Shown here piece after piece: positions 1 through 6,861 of a DNA stretch of 12,719 nucleotides (the first letter of the stretch is position 1; every line of letters begins with the position of its first letter). This DNA comes from an uncultured Lachnospiraceae bacterium (lineage in GTDB: Bacteria > Bacillota > Clostridia > Lachnospirales > Lachnospiraceae). The translations under genes were made by a program, and so were the position numbers. The DNA lies in contig CAJUCK010000038.1 in NCBI GenBank assembly GCA_910585395.1, positions 1 through 12,719 of the forward strand. Reading direction: 5' to 3'. Under the pieces are notes generated by a model. That model made no database searches. It was not told the DNA's origin and worked only from the letters and a program-made list of their open reading frames with translations.

Positions 1-19
1 CCATATCAGAAAAACTCAT
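1..19 (-). CDS. Start of a divergent gene running off the left edge (partial)
   Basis: Only the first six codons are inside the window (reading M-S-F-S-D-M). The start is supported by a near-perfect ribosome binding site, GGAGGT on the minus strand (complement of 28-33), placed 8 bases before the ATG at 19-17. A plausible sigma-A promoter lies about 60 bases further upstream at 107-78. The visible residues are too few to name a family. The gene is transcribed away from everything else in the window. Confidence 0.5.
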
Positions 20-60
20 TTCAACACACCTCCAGCTTTCGATTGAGAAATCCCATAATT

Positions 61-214
61 TAAGGGTAACATTAGCCGTTATATTTTATTATTAAATTCT
101 CTGTTAACCCTTATAAATACTAATTTTTCTGTAAGTGAATTTTCCCTTATGTATTCCTGTGTGTGATATCGTTTTACAAGGTTTTGTGAATTTTCATAAG
201 GACAAAAATAAGGG
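61..214. promoter_or_regulatory. Cluster of four TAAGGG motifs, two forming an inverted repeat around a promoter
   Basis: TAAGGG occurs at 61-66 (+), 108-113 (-), 144-149 (-) and 209-214 (+). The first two belong to longer arms, TAAGGGTAAC (61-70) and GTTAACCCTTA (103-113), inverted and differing by one inserted base. The second two belong to looser arms: ATTTTCCCTTAT (139-150) against ATAAGGG-x-x-GGAAAAT-like sequence (208-223). The arrangement around the minus-strand promoter suggests repressor or activator binding sites. No regulator can be named. Confidence 0.35.
78..107 (-). promoter_or_regulatory. Candidate sigma-A promoter for the divergent left-edge gene
   Basis: On the minus strand TTAACA (107-102) is followed after 18 bases by TATAAC (83-78), each one mismatch from consensus. 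Transcription would start near 71, giving a leader of about 50 bases before the SD and ATG at 19. The two arms of an inverted repeat (61-70 and 103-113) sit over the expected start site and the -35 box, which is a typical operator position. The call is by eye; AT-rich sequence makes chance matches common. Confidence 0.45.
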
Positions 215-307
215 CAGGAAAATCACATAATACATTATAACATAATATGAATGGACTGTGTGAGCGGAATGAAATGCTTTTTATAATTACAGAAAGGACA
301 GATAAAA

Positions 308-322
308 ATGAAATTCAAGTAG
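308..322 (+). CDS. Possible 4-residue leader ORF (M-K-F-K-stop)
   Basis: AAAGGA at 293-298 lies 9 bases before ATG 308, and the frame stops after four residues at TAG 320-322. The stop codon overlaps the first bases of the hairpin at 321-364. This may be a genuine short leader peptide, or the remaining start of a gene whose body was lost or interrupted. A TATAAT at 282-287 is too close to the SD to be its promoter. Chance occurrence cannot be excluded. Confidence 0.2.
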   Translation: MKFK

Positions 323-364
323 AATATCCAGTGCTTATTTGCTATAATAAGCACCAGATATTCT
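321..364. repeat. Strong hairpin (8 bp + 9 bp stem, 6-base loop)
   Basis: AGAATATC (321-328) pairs perfectly with GATATTCT (357-364), and GTGCTTATT (331-339) with AATAAGCAC (346-354). A symmetric 2x2 internal loop of CA/CA lies between the stems, and the loop is TGCTAT (340-345). No U-tract follows on the plus strand, so it is not a standard intrinsic terminator in that direction. Options are an attenuator-like RNA structure tied to the mini-ORF before it, a protein binding site, or a tiny mobile palindromic element. The pairing itself is certain; its role is unknown. Confidence 0.65.
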
Positions 365-697
365 TATAGCTATGAGACAAAGGGGTGAATATGTTTCCTC
401 AGCTGCCTTACCAGCATATGACATTTTACTATTAGGTCTTCAGATTTTGGATGATAAGTTAAAATTCGAAATTATAGACATGTTATATGGATTTGCGATT
501 TGTATTCCCAAAGGAACTTATACAGGCTGGCAGAGCCAATTAAGGAAAAAATGGAGACAGATAAACCAATATTCTTTTTCGCCGATAAAGTATTGGGAAA
601 AGAACTCAAGGAAGAAATAGATGATGTTATGGCTGTTTCATTCGATACATTTTTGGTGGCAAAGTCATCTGGAAAAGTAATAGGGATAAGACATTGA
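351..697 (+). pseudogene. Small gene of unknown function broken by a frameshift
   Basis: Two protein-like stretches lie in order but in different frames. The first, open from 351 with an ATG at 372 and no ribosome binding site, gives an ordered sequence up to about 520 (includes YGFAICIPKGTYT). The second, open from 458, is protein-like from about 525 to TGA 695-697 (includes EPIKEKMETDKPIFFFAD and SFDTFLVAKSSGKVIGI). Joined near 520-530 by a one-base frame change they would give a compact protein of about 110 residues. The fold is not recognised; the FFFAD...GKVIGI pattern is faintly reminiscent of SMI1/KNR4 (SUKH) immunity proteins, which is only a guess. The next ORF starts 30 bases downstream, as in a small operon. 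A sequencing error is possible, but the missing start signals favour real decay. Confidence 0.4.
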
Positions 698-727
698 TAT
701 TCCTGTTTGCGGACTAAGGAGGGGCGT

Positions 728-1141
728 ATGGAAGAACTATTTGTATATTCTTTATTATGTGCAATAGGGTATGAAAAATATGATGAATATAGAAAGTCTT
801 TAGACTGTCTTTTTCTTAGTGATACATCCAATGAGCAATTACTTGATTTAGAAGGCAGGGCTTATAAAGATGTAATATTACATACACTTAATTTATTTAA
901 TGTAAATGAAATGAATATTGACGAATTTGGAAAACAATTAATGCGTGCTCTCAAACCAATATATTATGAAAGCGACATTGTTGATTTTGGAAATAGGATG
1001 TATGAACTATGGAATAGGCTTCCAGATAATATATCTAAAATTGAGCCATTTCATATATTTAGCTATGCAGATGACTGTTTATCATATGGGGATGAGAAAC
1101 AATGTAGAGAATTATATGAAAAAGCTTTCAATTACTATTAG
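728..1141 (+). CDS. Small acidic protein of unknown function (137 aa)
   Basis: ATG 728 is chosen because AAGGAGGG (716-723) lies just upstream; a TTG at 707 is in frame but would place that SD inside the gene. The product is rich in Asp and Glu and in predicted helices, with a Leu/Phe-rich start (MEELFVYSLL), a WNRLPDN turn near residue 93, and an Asp-Cys-Leu / Tyr-Glu-Lys C-terminal helix ending FNYY. There is no signal peptide or membrane segment, so it is probably cytoplasmic. Small acidic helical proteins next to decayed small genes are often polymorphic-toxin immunity proteins. That is inference from composition and context, and no family was recognised. Base composition is clearly more AT-rich than that of the housekeeping genes to the right. 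It is the only full-length small ORF in the left region with a good SD. Confidence 0.65.
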   Translation: MEELFVYSLLCAIGYEKYDEYRKSLDCLFLSDTSNEQLLDLEGRAYKDVILHTLNLFNVNEMNIDEFGKQLMRALKPIYYESDIVDFGNRMYELWNRLPDNISKIEPFHIFSYADDCLSYGDEKQCRELYEKAFNYY

Positions 1142-1366
1142 TTTATGCAAAGTTGAATCAATTTGTCGTTTGGCTCCTTTCCAATCTTCTTTTGAAATTC
1201 TATTTTACCTCCATATATTCCAATTTTTTTGCTCCGATTTCTTTTATCAAGCCATCATTACTTTTGCCTAATCAATAACCCTCTTCACCGTATCAGTGCC
1301 TAATTCATCAACGAAAAAACCTAGGATAAACCAATCTACGATACGCTGCCAGAATGGGTGGTCCAT
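1142..1366 (-). pseudogene. Decayed coding remnant on the minus strand, three frames
   Basis: Reading leftwards, three successive open stretches follow one another, each shifted in frame. From ATG 1366 to TAG 1268 the reading contains HPFWQRIVDWF and VDELGTDTVKRVID. From 1271 to 1200 it contains GKSNDGLIKEIGAKKLEY. From 1201 to about 1142 it contains RISKEDWKGAKRQID. Their order and protein-like composition suggest one gene of at least 75 codons with two single-base frame changes. Upstream of 1366 no SD is seen. It converges on the 3' end of the 137-aa gene. The 1325-1366 part competes with a plus-strand reading of the same bases, so only one can be real there. Function is unknown. Confidence 0.3.
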
Positions 1367-1580
1367 TATGGCAATAAAACCTTAAGTAAGCGATTGCTTT
1401 TGGATAAGTATCTTTTAAACGCAGAAACGATTTGATTAAGGCTTTTACTGCAATCAAAGAAAGTATTGTTTATGAGTAAAACAATTTCATACTAAACGTG
1501 CAGACAGCTGGGAAAGCATTAAAGACTGGGGAAAGCCAGAGAAAGACGACTTGAAACGAGCCAATGTCTCTCTGTTTTAA
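1325..1580 (+). pseudogene. Decayed coding remnant on the plus strand, three frames
   Basis: Three consecutive open segments are read in frames that each step back by one base. 1325-1435 contains PIYDTLPEWVVHYGNKTLSK and ends at a TGA. The frame through 1432-1479 contains LIKAFTAIKESIVYE before a TAA. 1476-1580 contains KRADSWESIKDWGKPEKDD and ends LKRANVSLF-stop. Together they read as the last 85 or so codons of one protein hit by two small indels. No start codon or SD is visible and the 5' part is gone. The family is not recognised. The first 40 bases overlap the competing minus-strand remnant. Confidence 0.35.
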
Positions 1581-1600
1581 ATAAAAAAGATATCTAATGA

Positions 1601-1756
1601 ATCTTTGAACTGCGTTTGCCTGACTGCGATACAGTTTATACCCTGAATATTTGTAGAGAAACGAAAGAAATTAGACAAGAACTTTTTTCCAGAATAACCG
1701 CAATTTAGACAAAATATATCAAAAAAGCACTGGAATTTTCTACAATTCCCCAATAG
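1601..1756 (+). pseudogene. Decayed coding remnant, frame-2 fragment with an internal stop
   Basis: After two stops (TAA 1595-1597, TGA 1598-1600) a protein-like stretch reads FELRLPDCDTVYTLN followed by CRETKEIRQELFSRI. It is interrupted by TAG at 1706-1708 and then continues TKYIKKALEFSTIPQ to TAG 1754-1756. An ATG at 1597 is one frame off and is followed at once by a stop. The fragment begins only 20 bases after the previous remnant ends, which suggests two adjacent genes that decayed together. Function is unknown. It ends just before the purC promoter. Confidence 0.3.
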
Positions 1757-1774
1757 CGCTGAAGCGGAATTTCA

Positions 1775-1804
1775 TTGACGGATAAAAAGAGCCTGTATTA
1801 TAAT
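1775..1804 (+). promoter_or_regulatory. Sigma-A promoter of the pur operon
   Basis: TTGACG (1775-1780) is separated by 18 bases from a perfect TATAAT (1799-1804). Transcription would begin near 1811, leaving a leader of about 50 bases before the purC ATG. That is too short for a purine riboswitch aptamer, and no such aptamer or PurR-box-like pair was recognised. This is the best promoter match in the left half of the window. Confidence 0.7.
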
Positions 1805-1860
1805 TAAGCCGGACAAGATGTGAAACAATAAACAAGGCATGTGAGAAATGGAGGATATTC

Positions 1861-2726
1861 ATGAGTATGCAGGAATTTAAACCGGTAAAGGAAGGAAAAG
1901 TGCGGGAAGTATATGATACTGGAGACAGTATGATCATAGTGGCAACAGACAGAATTTCCGCTTTTGATGTGATTTTAAAGAATAAAATTACACAGAAAGG
2001 TGCGATTTTGACACAGATGTCTAAGTTCTGGTTTGATTTTACAAGGGATATCGTGCCCAACCATATGTTGCAGATATGCCAGAATTTTTCCGCAATGAGA
2101 ATTTTGATGGAAACAGCATGAAGTGCAGGAAACTGAATATGCTTCCCGTAGAGTGTATTGTACGCGGCTATATCACCGGCACGGGATGGGAAAGTTATCA
2201 GAAAAATGGGACTGTCTGTGGAATTAAGCTGCCAGAAGGGCTGCAGGAATCAGATCAACTGCCTGAACCCATTTATACGCCTACCACCAAGGCAGAACTG
2301 GGGCTCCATGATGAACACATTACCTTTGAAGATACGGTGGAGATTCTTGAAAAACAGTATCCAGGAAAAGGCGGGGAGTATGCGAAAACTATTCGGGACT
2401 GCACCATTCAGCTCTATCAGAAATGCGCAGAATACGCCCGCAGCAAAGGCATTATTATTGCAGATACGAAGTTTGAGTTTGGTTTGGATGAAAATGGGAA
2501 TGTTATACTGGGAGATGAGATGCTTACGCCGGACAGCTCCAGATTCTGGCCGTTAGAAGGGTATGCTTCCGGGAAATCGCAGCCATCCTTTGACAAACAG
2601 TTTGTGAGGGACTGGTTAAAGCGTAATCCTGATAGCGACTATCTCCTGCCAGAAGAGATCGTAAAGAAAACAGTAGATAAATACAAAGAGGCATATGAGC
2701 TTTTAACTGGAGAGAAGTTTGCATAA
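1861..2726 (+). pseudogene. purC: SAICAR synthetase (phosphoribosylaminoimidazole-succinocarboxamide synthase), frameshifted
   Basis: PurC joins CAIR and aspartate with ATP to make SAICAR in purine synthesis. The start ATG 1861 follows GGAGG (1850-1854). Residues 1-69 carry the N-terminal ATP-binding signature (KEGKVREVYD, DRISAFDV, FWFDF, DIVPNHM). After Met69 the family normally continues with about four residues (I/L-S-x-D) before V-x-DMPEFF. Here GTT-GCA-GAT-ATG (from 2067) follows directly in the -1 frame and runs intact to TAA 2724-2726, including ECIVRGYITGTGW, GDEMLTPDSSRFW and SFDKQFVRDW. The original first frame ends at TGA 2119-2121. Four missing codons plus one base imply a 13-nt deletion. 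The joined product would be 288 aa, against about 292 expected. ATG 2076 has no SD, so the C-terminal part is probably not made well. Function is presumably lost unless another copy exists. Identity is certain; whether the lesion is biological or an assembly error is not. Confidence 0.9.
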
Positions 2727-2743
2727 ATTGACTGGAGAATGAT

Positions 2744-4189
2744 ATGGACAGCAGGAAAATGGAAAAACATACAGAGGCGGACAAGCTGCGTGAAGAGTGC
2801 GGTGTCTTCGGCATGTATGATTTTGACGGAAATGATGTGGCATCCACCATTTATTATGGACTTTTTGCCCTGCAGCATCGAGGGCAGGAGAGCTGTGGGA
2901 TTGCAGTCAGTAAGACCAGCGGTCCTCCGAAAAATATAAATGCCTATAAAGGTATGGGACTGGTGAATGAAGTATTTACTCAGGAAAATTTAGAGAAAAT
3001 GCAGGGGGATATTGGCGTGGGACATGTGCGCTATTCCACTGCCGGAGCATCTACCCGGGAAAATGCACAGCCTCTTGTTCTAAATTATGTAAAAGGGACG
3101 CTGGCGCTGGCACATAATGGAAATCTGATTAATGCCAATGAACTTAGAGAGGAATTGGAGTATACAGGAGCAATTTTTCAGACCACCATTGATTCAGAAG
3201 TTATTGCGTACTATATTGCCAGAGAGCGGTTGGCAAGCAAGACGGTGGAAGAGGCAGTAAGGCGTGCAGCAGGGAAGCTGAAAGGAGCGTTTTCTCTGGT
3301 TGTGGCAAGTCCAAGAAAATTGGTGGGCGCCAGAGATCCCTTTGGATTCAAACCTCTTTGCATCGGAAAAAGAGATAATGCTTATATAATTGCTTCAGAG
3401 ACCTGTGCTTTGGAAACAGTAGGGGCCCGGTTTGTGCGGGATGTACAGCCGGGAGAGGTGGTAACCGTCACGCCGGAGGGAATCAGCTCTGATACGAATT
3501 TGTGCCTGCCCAGGGAAAGAGAAGCTAGATGTATTTTTGAATATATCTATTTTGCAAGGCCAGACAGTCAAATTGACGGAGTCAGCGTATATGCTTCCCG
3601 TATGCAGGCAGGACGTTTTCTCGCCATAGACTCTCCGATAGAAGCGGATTTGGTGGTGGGAGTGCCAGAATCCGGCAATGCGGCGGCTTTGGGATATTCT
3701 CTGCAGTCAGGAATCCCTTATGGAACAGCGTTTGTCAAAAACAGTTATGTGGGAAGAACGTTTATTAAACCTGGGCAGAGCAGTCGGGAGTCTAGTGTAA
3801 GGGTAAAGCTGAATGTGTTAAAAGAAGCAGTAAAAGACAAACGAATCATCATGATAGATGATTCTATTGTGAGAGGAACTACGTCAGACAGAATCGTACA
3901 GATGCTGCGGGATGCAGGGGCAGCAGAAGTCCATGTGCGAATTTCTTCCCCGCCATTTTTACATCCCTGCTATTTCGGAACAGATATCCCAGAACGGGGG
4001 CAGTTGATTGCCCATAATCATACAATTGAAGAGATTCAGAAAATGATAGGGGCAGACAGCCTGGGATATTTAAAGATTGACCGGCTCTCTGAGATGGCAG
4101 AAGGTCTTTCCATCTGTCAGGGATGCTTTACTGGAAATTACCCTATGGAGCCCCCAAGGGAAGATATTCGGGGAAATTATGAGCGATAA
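2744..4189 (+). CDS. purF: Amidophosphoribosyltransferase (glutamine PRPP amidotransferase)
   Basis: PurF catalyses the first committed step of purine synthesis, PRPP + glutamine to phosphoribosylamine. The 481-aa product has an N-terminal class II glutaminase domain whose nucleophile is Cys19 (EE|CGVFG), so an 18-residue propeptide should be removed. LQHRGQESCGIA and GHVRYST follow as expected. The C-terminal phosphoribosyltransferase domain carries the PRPP loop IIMIDDSIVRGTT. Cys263, Cys409, Cys458 and Cys461 (the last two as CQGC) match the four [4Fe-4S] ligands of the Bacillus-type enzyme, so oxygen sensitivity is expected. ATG 2744 has GGAG at 2734-2737; ATG 2759 is an in-frame alternative that would shorten the propeptide. 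It starts 17 bases after the purC stop and ends 16 bases before purB. Feedback inhibition by purine nucleotides is known for the family. Confidence 0.97.
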   Translation: MDSRKMEKHTEADKLREECGVFGMYDFDGNDVASTIYYGLFALQHRGQESCGIAVSKTSGPPKNINAYKGMGLVNEVFTQENLEKMQGDIGVGHVRYSTAGASTRENAQPLVLNYVKGTLALAHNGNLINANELREELEYTGAIFQTTIDSEVIAYYIARERLASKTVEEAVRRAAGKLKGAFSLVVASPRKLVGARDPFGFKPLCIGKRDNAYIIASETCALETVGARFVRDVQPGEVVTVTPEGISSDTNLCLPREREARCIFEYIYFARPDSQIDGVSVYASRMQAGRFLAIDSPIEADLVVGVPESGNAAALGYSLQSGIPYGTAFVKNSYVGRTFIKPGQSSRESSVRVKLNVLKEAVKDKRIIMIDDSIVRGTTSDRIVQMLRDAGAAEVHVRISSPPFLHPCYFGTDIPERGQLIAHNHTIEEIQKMIGADSLGYLKIDRLSEMAEGLSICQGCFTGNYPMEPPREDIRGNYER

Positions 4190-4205
4190 GAAAAGGAGAA
4201 AGATT

Positions 4206-5657
4206 ATGTCAACAGATAGATACAATAGCCCGCTGTCGGAACGTTATGCCAGTAAGGAGATGCAGTATATTTTTTCACCAGATATGAAATTCCGTACTTG
4301 GAGGAAGCTGTGGATTGCCCTCGCTGAGACCGAGATGGAGCTTGGACTGAGTGAAAATGGGAAACCTGTGATCACGCAGGAACAAATTGATGAATTAAAA
4401 AGCCATGTGGATGATATCAATTATGAAGTGGCAAAAGAGAGGGAAAAGCTGGTACGCCATGATGTGATGAGCCATGTTTATGCCTACGGTCAGCAATGTC
4501 CTAAAGCAGCAGGCATTATTCACCTGGGAGCCACATCCTGTTACGTGGGAGACAACACAGATATTATTGTAATGAACGAAGCACTGAAACTGGTACGCAA
4601 AAAACTCATCAATGTCATTGCAGAACTTGCAGAATTTGCAGATACTTATAAGGGGCTTCCCACCCTTGCGTTTACTCATTTTCAGCCAGCGCAGCCCACT
4701 ACAGTAGGAAAACGTGCGGCTCTGTGGCTGCAGGAATTTCTGATGGATCTGGAAGATCTGGAATATGTGATGGGAAGCCTGAAGCTGCTGGGTTCAAAAG
4801 GTACCACCGGAACTCAGGCAAGCTTCCAGGAATTGTTTGCAGGCGATCAGGAAACCATTGATAAGATTGATCCTATGATTGCAGAAAAAATGGGATTTCA
4901 GGAGTGTTATGCCGTATCTGGACAGACCTATTCCAGAAAAGTGGATACCAGGGTGTTAAATATTCTTGCGGGAATTGCTGCAAGCGCTCATAAGATGTCC
5001 AATGATATCCGTCTTCTTCAGCATTTAAAGGAAGTGGAAGAACCTTTTGAGAAAAATCAGATTGGTTCCTCTGCTATGGCATATAAACGTAATCCTATGA
5101 GAAGTGAAAGGATTGCCTCTTTGGCACGGTATGTACTGGCAGATGCTTTAAATCCGGCCATCACTTCCGCCACTCAGTGGTTTGAGAGGACCCTGGATGA
5201 TTCTGCAAATAAACGTTTATCTGTTCCAGAAGGTTTTCTGGCAGTGGACGGAATTTTAGATTTGTGCCTGAATGTGGTAGACGGCCTGGTAGTTTATGAT
5301 AAAGTGATTCTTAAACATATGATGGCAGAACTGCCCTTTATGGCCACAGAGAATATTATGATGGACGCTGTGAAGAATGGTGGAAACCGCCAGGAAATGC
5401 ATGAAAAGATCCGCAAGCTCTCCATGGAGGCAGGGAAAAAAGTAAAAGAGGAAGGCAAAGACAATAATCTGCTGGAACTGATAGCGGCAGATCCCGTGTT
5501 TAATCTGTCTCTGGAAGAATTGGAAAATTCTATGGACCCGTCGAAATATGTGGGACGTGCGCCCATCCAGGTGGAAAAATTTTTAACCCAGAATGTAAAT
5601 CCTGTGTTAGAGAAGAATCAGGATGTGCTTGGAATAACAGCAGAAATTAATGTATAG
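4206..5657 (+). CDS. purB: Adenylosuccinate lyase, long human-like type
   Basis: PurB splits SAICAR to AICAR and adenylosuccinate to AMP, each with release of fumarate, so it acts twice in purine synthesis, right after the PurC step and on the way to AMP. ATG 4206 is preceded by AAGGAG (4193-4198) at 7 bases; the ATG at 4179 inside the purF tail lacks an SD. The 483-aa product is longer than the roughly 430-aa Bacillus enzyme. Its opening (SPLSERYASKEM, FRTWRKLWIALAE) resembles the animal-type lyases. Catalytic residues seen include His85 (RHDVMSH), His158 (THFQPAQPT) and Ser289 in the mobile signature loop GSSAMAYKRNPMRSE (287-301). Ala292 replaces the proline usual in that loop. It is intact and co-transcribed with purF. 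Confidence 0.96.
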   Translation: MSTDRYNSPLSERYASKEMQYIFSPDMKFRTWRKLWIALAETEMELGLSENGKPVITQEQIDELKSHVDDINYEVAKEREKLVRHDVMSHVYAYGQQCPKAAGIIHLGATSCYVGDNTDIIVMNEALKLVRKKLINVIAELAEFADTYKGLPTLAFTHFQPAQPTTVGKRAALWLQEFLMDLEDLEYVMGSLKLLGSKGTTGTQASFQELFAGDQETIDKIDPMIAEKMGFQECYAVSGQTYSRKVDTRVLNILAGIAASAHKMSNDIRLLQHLKEVEEPFEKNQIGSSAMAYKRNPMRSERIASLARYVLADALNPAITSATQWFERTLDDSANKRLSVPEGFLAVDGILDLCLNVVDGLVVYDKVILKHMMAELPFMATENIMMDAVKNGGNRQEMHEKIRKLSMEAGKKVKEEGKDNNLLELIAADPVFNLSLEELENSMDPSKYVGRAPIQVEKFLTQNVNPVLEKNQDVLGITAEINV

Positions 5658-5671
5658 AAAAAGGAAAATAT

Positions 5672-6859
5672 ATGAGAATTGTATTATTTTATTCAGGAGT
5701 GGATTCATTTAATTATTTTACCGACCAGCTTTGTCAGGAGTTTACAAGAAGAGATCATGAAGTTTTTATTCTAAATCTGCAGAATCCTTCTGCTGATGAT
5801 CCTCATTCTTATCATTATTTTACAGACTTTTTAAAACAAAAGGTAGATATGGCTGTCGGTTTTGACGGATTTGGGATAAAAGATGAGCTGTTTATCGAAT
5901 TGTGGAATGAATTGAACGTACCAGTTGTAAATATATTGATGGATCATCCCCTGCGCTTTCATCCCACTATGGAAAAGCATCCCAGACGATATATTCAATT
6001 CTGCTGTGACCAGAATCATGTATCTTATGTAAAAAAATATTTTTCAGACAGTGTTGCTCACACCGCGTTTATGCCTCATGCAGGCACTCTTGCTCAGAGT
6101 GAGAGTTTTAAGCCTTATGAGGACAGGAAATATGATATTCTTTTTTCTGGCACATACTATGCGCCTCAGCAGGAATTGAATAGAATCAATGAGTATTTCC
6201 CCAAAGGGGATGTGATGAATCAGTTTTACATGACGATGGCAGATTATATGTTGACGCATAGTCGTGAAACTACCGAACAGGCAGCGCTTTCTACAATACG
6301 GCAGACAGGGCTTGACGTAGGACAAAACCAGCTTAAAACCATTTTCCGCTGTTGTGAACCATTGGACTGGATGATCCGTATGTATCACAGGGAGAGAGTG
6401 GTAAAGACTTTGGCAGATGCAGGATTAGAGATATGGCTGCTGGGCAGAGGATGGGAGAACCATCCGTCAGCACAGCTTTCTAACGTACATCAGATTGACG
6501 ATCGTATTCCGTTTGCGCAGACGCTTCCTTATATGGCGGATGCCAGAATTAATCTAAATGTAATGCCATGGTTTAAAGCGGGCACTCACGACCGTATTTT
6601 TAATATTCTGCTGCAGCATTCTCTGCCGCTGACAGATTCCAGCAGCTGGATTGATGAAAATTTTCAGAAGGGTAAAGAGATTGCCGTTTATGACCTTGAA
6701 GAATTGGATAAACTGCCGGATATTGTGAACGAGCTTTTGGGAAACAAGGAAAAAGCAGAGGAAATCATAGACAGAGGGTATGAGAAAGTCAGAAAAAATT
6801 ATACCTGGACAAATTGTGTTGATCAAATCATAAGAACATTGGAGCAAGAGGAGGTGTAG
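5672..6859 (+). CDS. CgeB/GT1-like glycosyltransferase (395 aa)
   Basis: The product looks like a GT-B glycosyltransferase of the CgeB/SpsB-like group that carries a Glyco_trans_1_2 domain at its C-terminus. The N-terminal half starts MRIVLFYSGVDSFNYF and contains VNILMDHPLRFHP and the FCCDQNH stretch near 110-120. The C-terminal half (about 260-390) holds LLGRGWENH, a nucleotide-sugar-binding-type DARINLNVMPWF segment, HDRIFNILLQHSLPLTDSS, and a helical tail ending NYTWTNCVDQIIRTLEQ. No signal peptide or membrane segment is seen, so it should act in the cytoplasm on an activated sugar. Donor and acceptor are unknown. AAGGA (5661-5665) lies 6 bases before the ATG. It follows purB by 14 bases and precedes the licD-like gene by two, so it shares their transcript. 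Spore-coat, teichoic acid, capsule or other glycan decoration are all possible. Confidence 0.75.
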   Translation: MRIVLFYSGVDSFNYFTDQLCQEFTRRDHEVFILNLQNPSADDPHSYHYFTDFLKQKVDMAVGFDGFGIKDELFIELWNELNVPVVNILMDHPLRFHPTMEKHPRRYIQFCCDQNHVSYVKKYFSDSVAHTAFMPHAGTLAQSESFKPYEDRKYDILFSGTYYAPQQELNRINEYFPKGDVMNQFYMTMADYMLTHSRETTEQAALSTIRQTGLDVGQNQLKTIFRCCEPLDWMIRMYHRERVVKTLADAGLEIWLLGRGWENHPSAQLSNVHQIDDRIPFAQTLPYMADARINLNVMPWFKAGTHDRIFNILLQHSLPLTDSSSWIDENFQKGKEIAVYDLEELDKLPDIVNELLGNKEKAEEIIDRGYEKVRKNYTWTNCVDQIIRTLEQEEV

Positions 6860-6861
6860 TT

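Noticed and set aside
282..287. TATAAT as promoter of the mini-ORF
   Set aside because: No -35 box at proper distance, and the predicted start would fall in the SD of the mini-ORF.
321..364. Hairpin as an intrinsic terminator
   Set aside because: No U-tract follows it on the plus strand, and the minus-strand side has only scattered T residues.
2067..2121. Programmed -1 frameshifting to rescue purC
   Set aside because: The two frames overlap here, but no X-XXY-YYZ slippery heptamer or following structure was found. Slipping late would also replace conserved DMPEFF residues, and four residues would still be missing.
2076..2726. The second half of purC as an independent gene
   Set aside because: ATG 2076 has no ribosome binding site and the sequence is simply the C-terminal three quarters of PurC.
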